DNA of 37,243 nt from Candidatus Omnitrophota bacterium (GCA_028713415.1 JAQTOI010000008.1:1-37243), one strand, 5' to 3'. Shown: positions 10,663 to 19,493, numbered from the stretch's first letter. Program-made: numbers and translations. Notes: generated from the letters alone by a model not told the origin.

Positions 10663-11856
10663 TTATCTACCTAAAAAATATTCCAGCAGGGCCGTTCCGT
10701 TATCAAAATAAAGGTTAGAGCGGGCGGCATCATTTTCAGAGTAAGCGCTAAAGCCTGCGCTTTCTATGCCCGCTCCTGCTATAAGAAAAGGTACCGGCTC
10801 ATCAGTATGGGTACGCTTTGCCACAGGCGTAGGGTGATCCGGGGTAATCAAAATCCTATAGTCTTGGCCTTTAAGCTTCTCCACAATCGTTCCTATTACC
10901 ATCTTATCGATGCGCTCAAGACAAGTAATTTTCATGCGTAAATCCTGGTTGTGCCCGGCCTCATCGGTTGCCTCAATATGGATGAAAACAAAATCAGCCT
11001 CGTTAAGCGCTTTTAAGCCTGCCTGCGCTTTGCCCAGATAATTAGTATCGTAATAGCCGGTTGCTCCTTTAACCTTTATCACCTTCATACCGATAATTCT
11101 GCCTATGCCTTCAATTAAATCAACCGCGGAAATCACAGCTCCGGTAATGCCAAACTTATCCTTAAAAAGAGGCATGGCCGGCTTTGCGCCTGCGCCCCAG
11201 AGCCAAATCATGTTAGCCGGGTTTTCTTTTAAATCTATCCTTACCTTGTTTATCTCATGTTCCCTCAAAAACTCCCCTGAAAGTTTCATTAAATCAACGA
11301 TAACCTGGCTGTTTTTTCCTTGCGGTAAGTGCGTCTCGATAGCCTCACCCATAATATCGTGCGGCGCAAAATATTTCAGTTCATGCAAACCCAAACCCAA
11401 AGCGCCGCGATAAACCATCAGGTTGCGGTAACTTTTGCCGTGATAAAATTTGATATCTTTATTTCCTAAATGTTTATTGATAGACTCGATTAAGATTTTT
11501 GCTTCCCTGTCGCTGACGTGGCCTGCGCTATAATCAGAAATTTTACCTTCTGCTTCGGTAATTAAATTGCAGCGGAAAGCCAAGTCTTCTGCACCCAGCT
11601 CAACATTCAAATTCGCCGCCTCAAGCGGGCCTCTTCCACAGTAATACTTTTGGGGTTCATATCCCAAAAGCGATAAATTTGCCACGTCGCTTGAAGCCAC
11701 AAAACCCTTAGGGATTGTTTTTACTCTTCCTAAGGTGCCCGCTTTTGCCAATGCTTTCGTGTACGGCATTTCGGCGGCTTCAAGAGGAGTTTTGCCTCCC
11801 AACATCTCAATAGGATAATCCGCCGCGCCGTCTGGAACGATAACGATGTATTTCAT
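10663..11856 (-). CDS. apgM-type cofactor-independent phosphoglycerate mutase, or the related 'proposed homoserine kinase' subfamily
   Basis: MKYIVIVPDGAADYPIEMLGGKTPLEAAEMPYTKALAKAGTLGRVKTIPKGF; SSDVANLSLLGYEP; ITPDHPTPVAKRTHTDEPVPFL. Family is clear; exact substrate is ambiguous. Confidence 0.88.
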   Translation of the reverse strand: MKYIVIVPDGAADYPIEMLGGKTPLEAAEMPYTKALAKAGTLGRVKTIPKGFVASSDVANLSLLGYEPQKYYCGRGPLEAANLNVELGAEDLAFRCNLITEAEGKISDYSAGHVSDREAKILIESINKHLGNKDIKFYHGKSYRNLMVYRGALGLGLHELKYFAPHDIMGEAIETHLPQGKNSQVIVDLMKLSGEFLREHEINKVRIDLKENPANMIWLWGAGAKPAMPLFKDKFGITGAVISAVDLIEGIGRIIGMKVIKVKGATGYYDTNYLGKAQAGLKALNEADFVFIHIEATDEAGHNQDLRMKITCLERIDKMVIGTIVEKLKGQDYRILITPDHPTPVAKRTHTDEPVPFLIAGAGIESAGFSAYSENDAARSNLYFDNGTALLEYFLGR

Positions 11857-11870
11857 TGTATTATATTTTT

Positions 11871-11985
11871 AACGTAGATTACCGCAGAAGTCATACAGAT
11901 AATCGCAGATGAGTTTATCTGCGGGAATCCGCGTTGATTCCTTAATTTTTATTTAAGGTTTCTTTATCTGCGTATATCTGCGTTA
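11871..11985 (+). repeat. CGCAGAT-family element, copy B (about 115 bp)
   Basis: aacgtagattaccgcagaa...cagataatcgcagatgagtttatctgcgggaatccgcgttgattccttaatttttatttaaggtttctttatctgcgtatatctgcgtta; same layout and core as copies A and C. Confidence 0.9.
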
Positions 11986-12057
11986 GAAAAGAGTTTATTA
12001 CAATAGCCTTGTTTTTGCAAGGGTTTTTCGAGGCACAGATACGAGCGAATTTTATTA

Positions 12058-12927
12058 TTGCAAAACCAGGGTGAAAACTGTATCATTGTAGATATTATGA
12101 TTGCCGAGGGAGATTTGGTATTTTTGTATAAAGACGAACGCCGCAACTACCTCATAAAGGTGCAGGGTGGCCAATTGCATACCGATTTAGGCTATTTTGA
12201 CTTAAAAAGCCTGATAGGGAAAGAGTTTGGCTCATACATAGAAACCAATCTTGGACATGCGTTTTATATCTTAAAACCTTATTTATACGAAATGGTGATG
12301 AAAATAAAGCGCAAAACCCAGATTTTATACCCGAAAGATATCGGCACTATCATAACGCGCGCAAACATCTTTCCTGGAGCGCGCGTTATTGAATGCGGCT
12401 CAGGCTCAGGTTCTCTTACCACTGCATTGGCCAACTTTGTCCGGCCCGGCGGAAAAGTGTATAGCTATGACAGAAGCGAAGAATTTTCGAATAACGCAAA
12501 AAAGAATGTAGAAAGATACGGTTTAAACGAGTGGGTGGAATTTAAACTGCGTGAAGTAATTGAAGAATTTGACGAAAAAGAAGTTGATTTTGTGATGATT
12601 GATATCGGCAGCCAATGGGACTTAATCGATGCTGCCTATAAATCCTTAAAAGGCGGCTGCCGCCTTGCCTCGATTTGCCCTACCTTTGAACAACTCACCA
12701 GATTTGTCTTTACCCTGGAAGAAAAAGGCTTTACCAATATTGAAAGCATGGAAGTATTGGTGCGCAAAATACTCGTACGCAAGGGAAAAACCCGTCCCGA
12801 GCAGCAAATGCCCTCGCATACCGGATGGCTGGTATTTGCTTCTAAAATCTTTCCCAAACCAACCCCTGACACACTAGAATCAACCGCAGTTGTTTTAGAA
12901 AAGCCCCAGCCACAGACCAACGACTAA
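12058..12927 (+). CDS. trmI: tRNA (adenine-N1-)-methyltransferase, TrmI family; true start may be ATG at 12097
   Basis: GDLVFLYKDERRNYLIKV; ILYPKDIGTIITRANIFPGARVIECGSGSGSLTTALANFVRPGGKVYSYDRSEEF. Confidence 0.92.
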   Translation: MQNQGENCIIVDIMIAEGDLVFLYKDERRNYLIKVQGGQLHTDLGYFDLKSLIGKEFGSYIETNLGHAFYILKPYLYEMVMKIKRKTQILYPKDIGTIITRANIFPGARVIECGSGSGSLTTALANFVRPGGKVYSYDRSEEFSNNAKKNVERYGLNEWVEFKLREVIEEFDEKEVDFVMIDIGSQWDLIDAAYKSLKGGCRLASICPTFEQLTRFVFTLEEKGFTNIESMEVLVRKILVRKGKTRPEQQMPSHTGWLVFASKIFPKPTPDTLESTAVVLEKPQPQTND

Positions 12928-13087
12928 AGACCAAAGACTAAAGACCTTATAAAATTTAATCCGTAAAAAAATCGCCGGTCACAAGGATCCATCGTTAAGT
13001 CGTCTGCAAAGTAAGACTTCTAATATTCTTATAACCTCTTATGTAATTTTCTGGTCTACGGTCTTTGGTCTACGGTCTTTGGTCTTT
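12915..13087. repeat. Period-7 inverted heptamer element (GACCAAA/GGTCTTT family) between convergent trmI and lpxA
   Basis: Left arm gaccaac-gactaaa-gaccaaa-gactaaa-gacc (12915-12946); right arm ggtctac-ggtcttt-ggtctac-ggtcttt-ggtcttt (13053-13087). Both arms run into coding sequence. Confidence 0.9.
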
Positions 13088-13935
13088 AAGAATATATCAT
13101 AGGTAGGAATGCTGTTACGGATAAAATAAGGGTAATCGAGGAATATTTTTTCTAGAAATGAACTTTTATGCGGCCCGCTTATGCCGCGTTTTGAAAGCGC
13201 AAGAAAATCAACTATCTCTTTTACTTTTTCGCAGGGTATCTGTTTTAATTCTTCAACCGCCTTGCTTAAAGGTAAATTTTTTCTATAAAGTATATTAAAC
13301 GCTTTTTTTATCTCCCCTATTTCGCTAACTTTAAAACCTTTTCGCTTCAATCCAACAAGATTTAAGCCCCACACTCGAGAATCACCTACCAACATCATAA
13401 AGGGAGGCACATCCTGGTTCACCCGCGAAAGCCCGCCTATCATGGCAAGCCTGCCGATTCTTACAAACTGGTGCACTACTACGTTTCCGGAAATAAAAGC
13501 ATTATCATAAATATGAACGTGCCCGGCTATTAGCGCTCCGTTGCAAATCACAACACTATTGTCAAGACAGCAATCATGGGCAATATGCGAGAACCCCATT
13601 AAATAATTATTATCGCCAAGTATTGTAGTTTTATCAGCCGAGCTTGAGGAATGAATAGTAACATACTCGCGGATAATATTGTTTTTCCCGATTTGCACTG
13701 CCCCGCAGCTTTCTTTACAGCCTAAAATCTGCGGTGCTTCGCCTATCAGGGCACCGGTGCCGACAACAGTATTATCGCCTATGCATGTATCTCCTTTTAT
13801 GTGCGCAAAAGGCAAAATGTTAACGTTGTCGCCCAAGCTTACCCCTTTTTCTATTACTGCGTAGGCGCCGACATTAATATTCTTTCCTAAAATTACTTCC
13901 TTATCGACGACTGCCTTTTCACTAATCATTGCCAC
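13039..13935 (-). CDS. lpxA: Acyl-ACP--UDP-N-acetylglucosamine O-acyltransferase
   Basis: Hexapeptide left-handed beta-helix; GDTCIGDNTVVGTGALIGEAPQ; NNIIREYVTIH; NNYLMGFSHIAHDCCLDNSVVICNGALIAGHV; LVGLKRKGFKVSEI. Confidence 0.94.
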   Translation of the reverse strand: MAMISEKAVVDKEVILGKNINVGAYAVIEKGVSLGDNVNILPFAHIKGDTCIGDNTVVGTGALIGEAPQILGCKESCGAVQIGKNNIIREYVTIHSSSSADKTTILGDNNYLMGFSHIAHDCCLDNSVVICNGALIAGHVHIYDNAFISGNVVVHQFVRIGRLAMIGGLSRVNQDVPPFMMLVGDSRVWGLNLVGLKRKGFKVSEIGEIKKAFNILYRKNLPLSKAVEELKQIPCEKVKEIVDFLALSKRGISGPHKSSFLEKIFLDYPYFIRNSIPTYDIFLKTKDRRPKTVDQKIT

Positions 13936-14939
13936 ACCCCTTTAATTAGTTGCCCGCAATTTTTACAGGCGCCATGCGTTATAATATTATTTTTTACTGA
14001 AAAACCAAGCCTCTCAATAATTGCCTTATTGCAATTCGGGCAATAAGTATTTTCTCCATTTTGGATAGTGATATTACCCGTATACACAAAGGCAAGCCCT
14101 TTCTCTTTACCTATCTGTTGGGCCTTTTCTAGTTGCGCTGCTTGCGTGTGTTTTATTTGAGTTCGCCGGTAATCGGGATGAAATGCTGAAATATGCCAAG
14201 GGATATTTTTATCCACCGAGGCAATGAAAGAAGCGATTTGCGATAATTCTTGCGCGCTGTCATTTAGGCCCGGAATAAGAAGAGTGGTCACCTCTACCCA
14301 GATATCCAGCCTATTCATCAGCGCTATAGTTTGGAGTACCGGTTGTAATTTCGCCTTGCAGATTTTTTTGTAGAATTCTTCGCTAAATGATTTCAAATCC
14401 ACATTGGCGGCATCTAAGTAAGGGGCTATTGCCTGTATGGCTTGGCTACTCATGTAGCCATTGGTAACGAAAATGTTGCGCAAGCCTTTTTCTTTGGCTA
14501 ATTTACTGCACTCATACGCGAATTCGAAGTAAATCGTAGGTTCAGTATAAGTGTAAGAAATACTGGGGCAATGATTGATAAAAGCATCATTAACTATTTT
14601 TTCAGGCTCGATATCCTGCGCTTTTAACCCAGCTTTTTTTGCTTCTTGCGCCTGCGAAATCTGCCAATTCTGGCAGAAATCACATTGAAAATTACATCCC
14701 ATACATGCAATCGAGTACGAGGGAGAGCCGGGAAGGAAATGAAATAAAGGCTTTTTTTCAATCGGGTCAATATTTGCCGCAATAACCTTACCGTAGCTTA
14801 AGGAGTACAAGGTTCCTTCCTGGTTTATCCTGACTGCGCAAAGTCCGGTTTTACCGGCCGGGATATGGCAGAAATGATTGCAGAGGAAACAATCTGTTCT
14901 TTTACTTTCCTTTTTATCGTAGAATGAGGCTTCTTTCAT
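13926..14939 (-). CDS. amrS: AmmeMemoRadiSam system radical SAM enzyme (AmrS-like)
   Basis: CFLCNHFCHIPAGKTGLCAVRINQEGTLYSLSYGKVIAANIDPIEKKPLFHFLPGSPSYSIACMGCNFQCDFCQNWQISQ (CX3CX2C); 337 aa. Confidence 0.9.
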   Translation of the reverse strand: MKEASFYDKKESKRTDCFLCNHFCHIPAGKTGLCAVRINQEGTLYSLSYGKVIAANIDPIEKKPLFHFLPGSPSYSIACMGCNFQCDFCQNWQISQAQEAKKAGLKAQDIEPEKIVNDAFINHCPSISYTYTEPTIYFEFAYECSKLAKEKGLRNIFVTNGYMSSQAIQAIAPYLDAANVDLKSFSEEFYKKICKAKLQPVLQTIALMNRLDIWVEVTTLLIPGLNDSAQELSQIASFIASVDKNIPWHISAFHPDYRRTQIKHTQAAQLEKAQQIGKEKGLAFVYTGNITIQNGENTYCPNCNKAIIERLGFSVKNNIITHGACKNCGQLIKGVWQ

Positions 14940-14942
14940 TTA

Positions 14943-15060
14943 AACGCAGATTCTCGCAGATGTAACGCAGATAATCGCAGATGAATTTATCTGCGGCCAT
15001 CTGCGTTGATTCCTTAATTTTTTATCTTAAGTTTCTTTGTCTGCGTATATCTGCGTATTA
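14943..15060 (+). repeat. CGCAGAT-family element, copy C
   Basis: aacgcagattctcgcagatgtaacgcagataatcgcagatgaatttatctgcggccatctgcgttgattccttaattttttatcttaagtttctttgtctgcgtatatctgcgta; perfect internal arms at 14964-15007. Confidence 0.92.
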
Positions 15061-15106
15061 AATTATATTATTGATTTTTATAAATTCAATGGTAATATAA
15101 TTAATT

Positions 15107-15799
15107 GTGAATAAAAAAAGCGACTCTATTTTTCCATATACTTATATAGATTCGCAACGATTACGAGAAACATTTTTTTCCCCGCAGAAAAAACGAGAGC
15201 TGCATAAAAAGAAAAAAAACTCTCATTCTAAAGTAATTATCGTTGCAAGCGCTGCTGCCTTTTTATCCTTAGTCGCCTTAGTCGCGTTCGGTGTTAAATA
15301 CGACCTCTTGGTTATCCCCCGCGCTCATATAAAATCCGATACCTCGCTATTACGCAATCAGGGGCTTTACTCGTCTGCAGTAATAAAGGGGGGCGTTGCC
15401 TTCAAAGCAAAAAATTCTCCGCTTTATCTGGAAATACCCGCCCAGGGAGACATAAAGCTAATTATCAGCCTTAAAAAACCGGTCAATATCGCTAAAACTC
15501 CCCTTCTTTTATACCTTAAAAAAGCAAACTCTCCTTTAAAGATGGGCGTTGTAGCGCGTGATAGCCAGTTTTTTTCTAATTCGCTTAACCCGTTTATTAT
15601 TGAATTAAAGGCAAACATGGAATCGTCTTATACGAAAATTCCTATTGCGCTGGCTGATGCACGCCTTCAGAATACAAACCTTTCCAATATCAATCAAATC
15701 ACTCTGTATTTTTATCCTCCGCAAGAGAACGAATCCACAGCTATAAATAATTGGGTTGTAGTCAAAGATTTGGTTTTAGCAGAAAAGGGGGCCAAATGA
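15107..15799 (+). CDS. Single-pass membrane protein with basic N-terminus and beta-rich outer domain; function unknown; GTG start
   Basis: Lys/Arg-rich RELHKKKKNSHSK, then VIIVASAAAFLSLVALVAFGV (TM), then beta-strand-like sequence ending INNWVVVKDLVLAEKGAK. Stop overlaps the next gene's ATG (ATGA). Confidence 0.75.
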   Translation: MNKKSDSIFPYTYIDSQRLRETFFSPQKKRELHKKKKNSHSKVIIVASAAAFLSLVALVAFGVKYDLLVIPRAHIKSDTSLLRNQGLYSSAVIKGGVAFKAKNSPLYLEIPAQGDIKLIISLKKPVNIAKTPLLLYLKKANSPLKMGVVARDSQFFSNSLNPFIIELKANMESSYTKIPIALADARLQNTNLSNINQITLYFYPPQENESTAINNWVVVKDLVLAEKGAK

Positions 15800-16818
15800 A
15801 AATTATATCTGTAGTAAACCAGAAAGGTGGATGCGGAAAAACAATAACCGCCGTAAATTGTGCAGCCGCCTTGCACAAAAAAGGATATAGAGTTTTACTG
15901 GTTGACCTTGACCCCCAGGCGCATGCGACTTTTGCCTTGCGCAAAGTATCAAACGTGTATATTACGGATATTCTGGAAGCAACCGCTGAAAATTTGCCCA
16001 TGCCGTCGGAAAATCTCTTAACGGCCGTTCGTGATAACTTTTATCTTATCCCTTCGCGTATAGGCCTGGCTTCGCTTGAACATAAGCTAGCCGCGCGGCA
16101 AGATAAACTCCAGATACTTTCTTCATTTCTTGCGAAAATTTCAGAAAATTTTGATTACTGCCTGATTGATTGCCCTCCTAACTTGGGGATTCTTACGCTT
16201 AATGCGCTTGAAGCAAGCCACTACTCCCTTATTCCCTTAACGATATGCGACTTTTCTCTGCACGGCATAGACATCTTAAAAAACATTTTGATTATGCTTA
16301 AAGAATTTAAAGGCAGCCATCCGGTGCCCTTCTACCTGCTCACACAGGTAGATAAACGCTATAATTTTTCCAAAGATTTCGGCGATAAAGTCAAAAAACA
16401 ACTAGGTGATCTTCTTTTAAAATCAACCATACGTACCAACATAACCTTGCGTGAAGCTGCGAGTGCCGGAAAAACTATTTTTGAATATAAGGCTGATTCA
16501 CGCGGAGCCGAAGATTTTACTGCCCTCGCGGACGAAGTAGAAAAAATAACTGCACAAAATAAGTGGGCGTCTCTCTTTTTACGCAGCGATAAATTTTCCG
16601 AAGTTTATCTGGTTGGGGATTTCACTAACTGGCAGCGCGATGAACGTTATCGCTTAAGCAAGGTCGGAGAGGATATCTGGAGCATTAATGTCCCTTTAGA
16701 AAAAGGAAAATACCGCTATAAATTTGTCGCCGGAGACAGCTGGTTCAATGACCCGCATAACACATTGGCCGAAGATGATGCCTTTGGCGGGAAAAACTCT
16801 CTTCTAGTGATTGAATAG
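15796..16818 (+). CDS. ParA/Soj-like P-loop ATPase with C-terminal AMPK-type CBM48 glycogen-binding domain
   Basis: MKIISVVNQKGGCGKTITAVNCAAALHKKGYRVLLVDLDPQAHATF (deviant Walker A); YCLIDCPPNLGILTLNAL; C-term VYLVGDFTNWQRDERYRLSKVGEDIWSINVPLEKGKYRYKFVAGDSWFNDPHNTLAEDDAFGGKNSLLVI. ORF extends to 15751; start set at 15796. Confidence 0.93.
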   Translation: MKIISVVNQKGGCGKTITAVNCAAALHKKGYRVLLVDLDPQAHATFALRKVSNVYITDILEATAENLPMPSENLLTAVRDNFYLIPSRIGLASLEHKLAARQDKLQILSSFLAKISENFDYCLIDCPPNLGILTLNALEASHYSLIPLTICDFSLHGIDILKNILIMLKEFKGSHPVPFYLLTQVDKRYNFSKDFGDKVKKQLGDLLLKSTIRTNITLREAASAGKTIFEYKADSRGAEDFTALADEVEKITAQNKWASLFLRSDKFSEVYLVGDFTNWQRDERYRLSKVGEDIWSINVPLEKGKYRYKFVAGDSWFNDPHNTLAEDDAFGGKNSLLVIE

Positions 16819-16868
16819 AACTTCTTATCAGCCAGTCCCAAGTCTTCTCTGTTTGCTTCTAAGATAAC

Positions 16869-17576
16869 CTAATTATTTTTAGGGCTAATAGCGATCTTTC
16901 CTGCCGCAGTAATAAATTCTAAACGTAATGGAGCTTTAGTTTCTTTGTCCAGCCAGAGATTAAATCTGTGCGCTCCTTTACCCACAAGGAAAAATGCTTC
17001 TTTCTTGGATTTCGGGGTTAACCTGTAAGAATAGAACTTAACAGTAACTTTACTGGTAGGCAAATTAAAAACCAGAGTTTGGCCTTTTTTTAGTTCTATG
17101 TCCTGCGGAAAAAAATAAAGTAGCGCTAAAATATTCTGAATGGGGTAATTCTGGTATAAAAATTCTTCCTTTTTAGCGGCGCCGGTCCTTGTAATTTTAA
17201 CGTAGCCTTCTTTCTGGTTATAAACTTCCTCAATAAACTCTTTTCTACCGAAAAAAACGACATCGCGCATAACTTTAACGGGCAGGCGCGTATGCGCGTC
17301 TAGATAGACCTTTTCTTTTGTTTCCAAATTCAGAAGGCGGCCGATTTTGCTGTCAGAGTACACCTCTAAAACATCCGTATTCTGGCCGTTAATAACTTCC
17401 TGGCCAAGATACCTCCAATGTAAATTACCGGAAGGGATACCGTTAAAAGAAATAGCAAAAGTTAGGGTCTGGCGCGTACCAAAGTTTTCCTTCAAACTAT
17501 TATTTCCAAAACAAAAATTGGCAGTGCTTAAAAAAATAACCGCCGCAATAACCGGACGTTGTAAAGAATTATGCAT
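16869..17576 (-). CDS. DUF3108 domain-containing exported protein
   Basis: Signal peptide; TFAISFNGIPSGNLHWRYLGQEVINGQNTDVLEVYSDSKIG...; VYLDAHTRLPVKVMRD; LWLDKETKAPLRLEF. Confidence 0.7.
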   Translation of the reverse strand: MHNSLQRPVIAAVIFLSTANFCFGNNSLKENFGTRQTLTFAISFNGIPSGNLHWRYLGQEVINGQNTDVLEVYSDSKIGRLLNLETKEKVYLDAHTRLPVKVMRDVVFFGRKEFIEEVYNQKEGYVKITRTGAAKKEEFLYQNYPIQNILALLYFFPQDIELKKGQTLVFNLPTSKVTVKFYSYRLTPKSKKEAFFLVGKGAHRFNLWLDKETKAPLRLEFITAAGKIAISPKNN

Positions 17577-17587
17577 AATCTCCTTTT

Positions 17588-19441
17588 TTAAGTAAGGCTT
17601 TTTATTTCCTGGATTTTTTCTTTCGCTGCCAAATAACCTCTGGCCATAAGCTCCTCTATCTTTTCAAATTCCATCCAGCCCAGTCCCGCGAAACTAGGAT
17701 GGACAACCACATCGGCGATGCCCACTGCCTGCTGGATAAATTCTCGCTGCATAGTTTCGATGCTGCCGAAAATAAAATCGAATACGTGCATTTTATTGTG
17801 GCGCTGATACTCTTTACGAATCTCCTCCTGCGAAGGCGTGATATTTATGGCAATGATTCTATTGACGCCGTAGTTTAAGAGAATTTTTGTAGGCAAAGGG
17901 GTCAAAATTCCCCCATCTAAAAGAATATCTTCTTTGAGTTTTACCGGCTCAAAAAGCCCGGGCATCGCGCAGCTTGCTGCAACCGCTTTATAAAGCAGCC
18001 CTTCTTCAAGCACGATGATTTCTCTTTTGGCAAAATCAAAAGCAACCACTTTAAGCATATGCTTTAAATCGTAAAATGTTTTATTGCCAAAAATCTTTTT
18101 GCAGATACTCTCAAGCCTGCGCGCTCTTATTACGCCTTTGAACGGAAAAGAAATACCCATAAAATTACTTGTTTTTCGGCCAAACTCTTGCGCCAGAGGC
18201 GCGATCTCATCAGGCTTAAGCCCCATCGCCCAAAGCGTTGCGATAACCGAGCCCATACTTGAGCCGCAAATAATATCAATGGTTATGTCATTTTCCTCGA
18301 AAGCCTTGAGCACTCCGATGTGTGCATAACCGAAAGCTGCTCCGCTCCCCAAAGCAAGCCCTGTAATTAAGTCGGCGGTCTGACGGCTTATCCTGCGCAG
18401 CACTTTTGTGTAAGGCTCACCGCTCGACGCCGGCAATGTTGCATACACAGGTTGATTGAGGAGGTCGCATTTAGAAGTATAGCTAATTATGTCTTTACTG
18501 CCGAACTCATTGATTATAACCTTTAATTTTTCGCGTATTGTGGGGTGCTTGGTCTTAAGGTCACTCATCAAGATGCCTGCCCGGCGCAGCTCTTCTATTT
18601 GCGGGAAAAGGACAAAATGAATATAGTCGGCAGGGGAAACAAAATCGTCAAAATAGTTATCCCAAAAATAGAAAGGTATTTCATAAAGAATAAAATGGTA
18701 ACTTTCGCAAAGGTTATTAAGCAACGCGGAAAAATTTGCCGGCGATGTTACTTTTAAGAGCAGGTAATCTATTTCTCCTTTAATAATGAAATTAGGCAGC
18801 GTTTCTTCGTTAAAACCGGCCAGGCTCAGTGCTTTGGCCTCATTTTTGGCCAGATAAGGCAAAACGAAGTTATCACTGGAAGATACTTCAAGGCAAATTA
18901 CTTTTTTACCAGTTTCTTCTTTCAAGCGAAGCGCGAGGTTATATAGATAGGTGGTCTTGCCAGCTGAGGGAAAACCGATTATGCCTATATGTTTGACCTG
19001 AAATATTTTTTTTGGCCTGGTTTGAGTCTTGGCTTTTACGCGTTGAGTAAGCATGCGAGAAAAGTCAAGTGAAATAGCGGGGTGCTTGTTCAGGAATTCC
19101 TTGAAATGCTCATGCCCTGCGCGCAGGATAAAAGAAGTCTCAATAGCCTTGGTAGTTACAGAGTGGGGGTCGCCTGAAAAAATAGAAATTATCCCAAAGG
19201 ATGTGCCCCGTTTGAGCAAGTCTATCTCAACCTCTCCTACCTCCTGATGCGTAAGCGCTACTACCCGCCCTTTAAGCAAAAAATAAAAATAATCCGGAGG
19301 ACTTCCTTCCTGATAAATGATTTCTCCGCTTAAATATTGCTTAACCTCGCAAATTTCTAAAAATGCCGCGATATCTTCGCTGGAGAGCTTATTAAAGGTG
19401 GGGGTATTGCTTAGAATTAATATAATCTCGTTTTTATCCAT
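17588..19441 (-). CDS. cNMP-binding / P-loop / patatin-like phospholipase multidomain protein
   Basis: N-term cNMP domain (YLSGEIIYQEGSPPDYFYFLLKGRV); Walker A IGFPSAGKTTYLYNLALRL; patatin LGSGAAFGYAHIGVLKAFEEN, GSSMGS, LLDGGILTPLPTKILL. Confidence 0.9.
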   Translation of the reverse strand: MDKNEIILILSNTPTFNKLSSEDIAAFLEICEVKQYLSGEIIYQEGSPPDYFYFLLKGRVVALTHQEVGEVEIDLLKRGTSFGIISIFSGDPHSVTTKAIETSFILRAGHEHFKEFLNKHPAISLDFSRMLTQRVKAKTQTRPKKIFQVKHIGIIGFPSAGKTTYLYNLALRLKEETGKKVICLEVSSSDNFVLPYLAKNEAKALSLAGFNEETLPNFIIKGEIDYLLLKVTSPANFSALLNNLCESYHFILYEIPFYFWDNYFDDFVSPADYIHFVLFPQIEELRRAGILMSDLKTKHPTIREKLKVIINEFGSKDIISYTSKCDLLNQPVYATLPASSGEPYTKVLRRISRQTADLITGLALGSGAAFGYAHIGVLKAFEENDITIDIICGSSMGSVIATLWAMGLKPDEIAPLAQEFGRKTSNFMGISFPFKGVIRARRLESICKKIFGNKTFYDLKHMLKVVAFDFAKREIIVLEEGLLYKAVAASCAMPGLFEPVKLKEDILLDGGILTPLPTKILLNYGVNRIIAINITPSQEEIRKEYQRHNKMHVFDFIFGSIETMQREFIQQAVGIADVVVHPSFAGLGWMEFEKIEELMARGYLAAKEKIQEIKSLT

Positions 19442-19493
19442 ATAATGTTTTGAGCCTTATGCCGCAAAACTATGCAGCAAGATTGGTACTTAC

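Noticed and set aside
11964-12146. 60-aa minus-strand ORF upstream of and overlapping trmI
   Set aside because: Consists partly of the CGCAGAT repeat and antisense trmI; translation is low-information.
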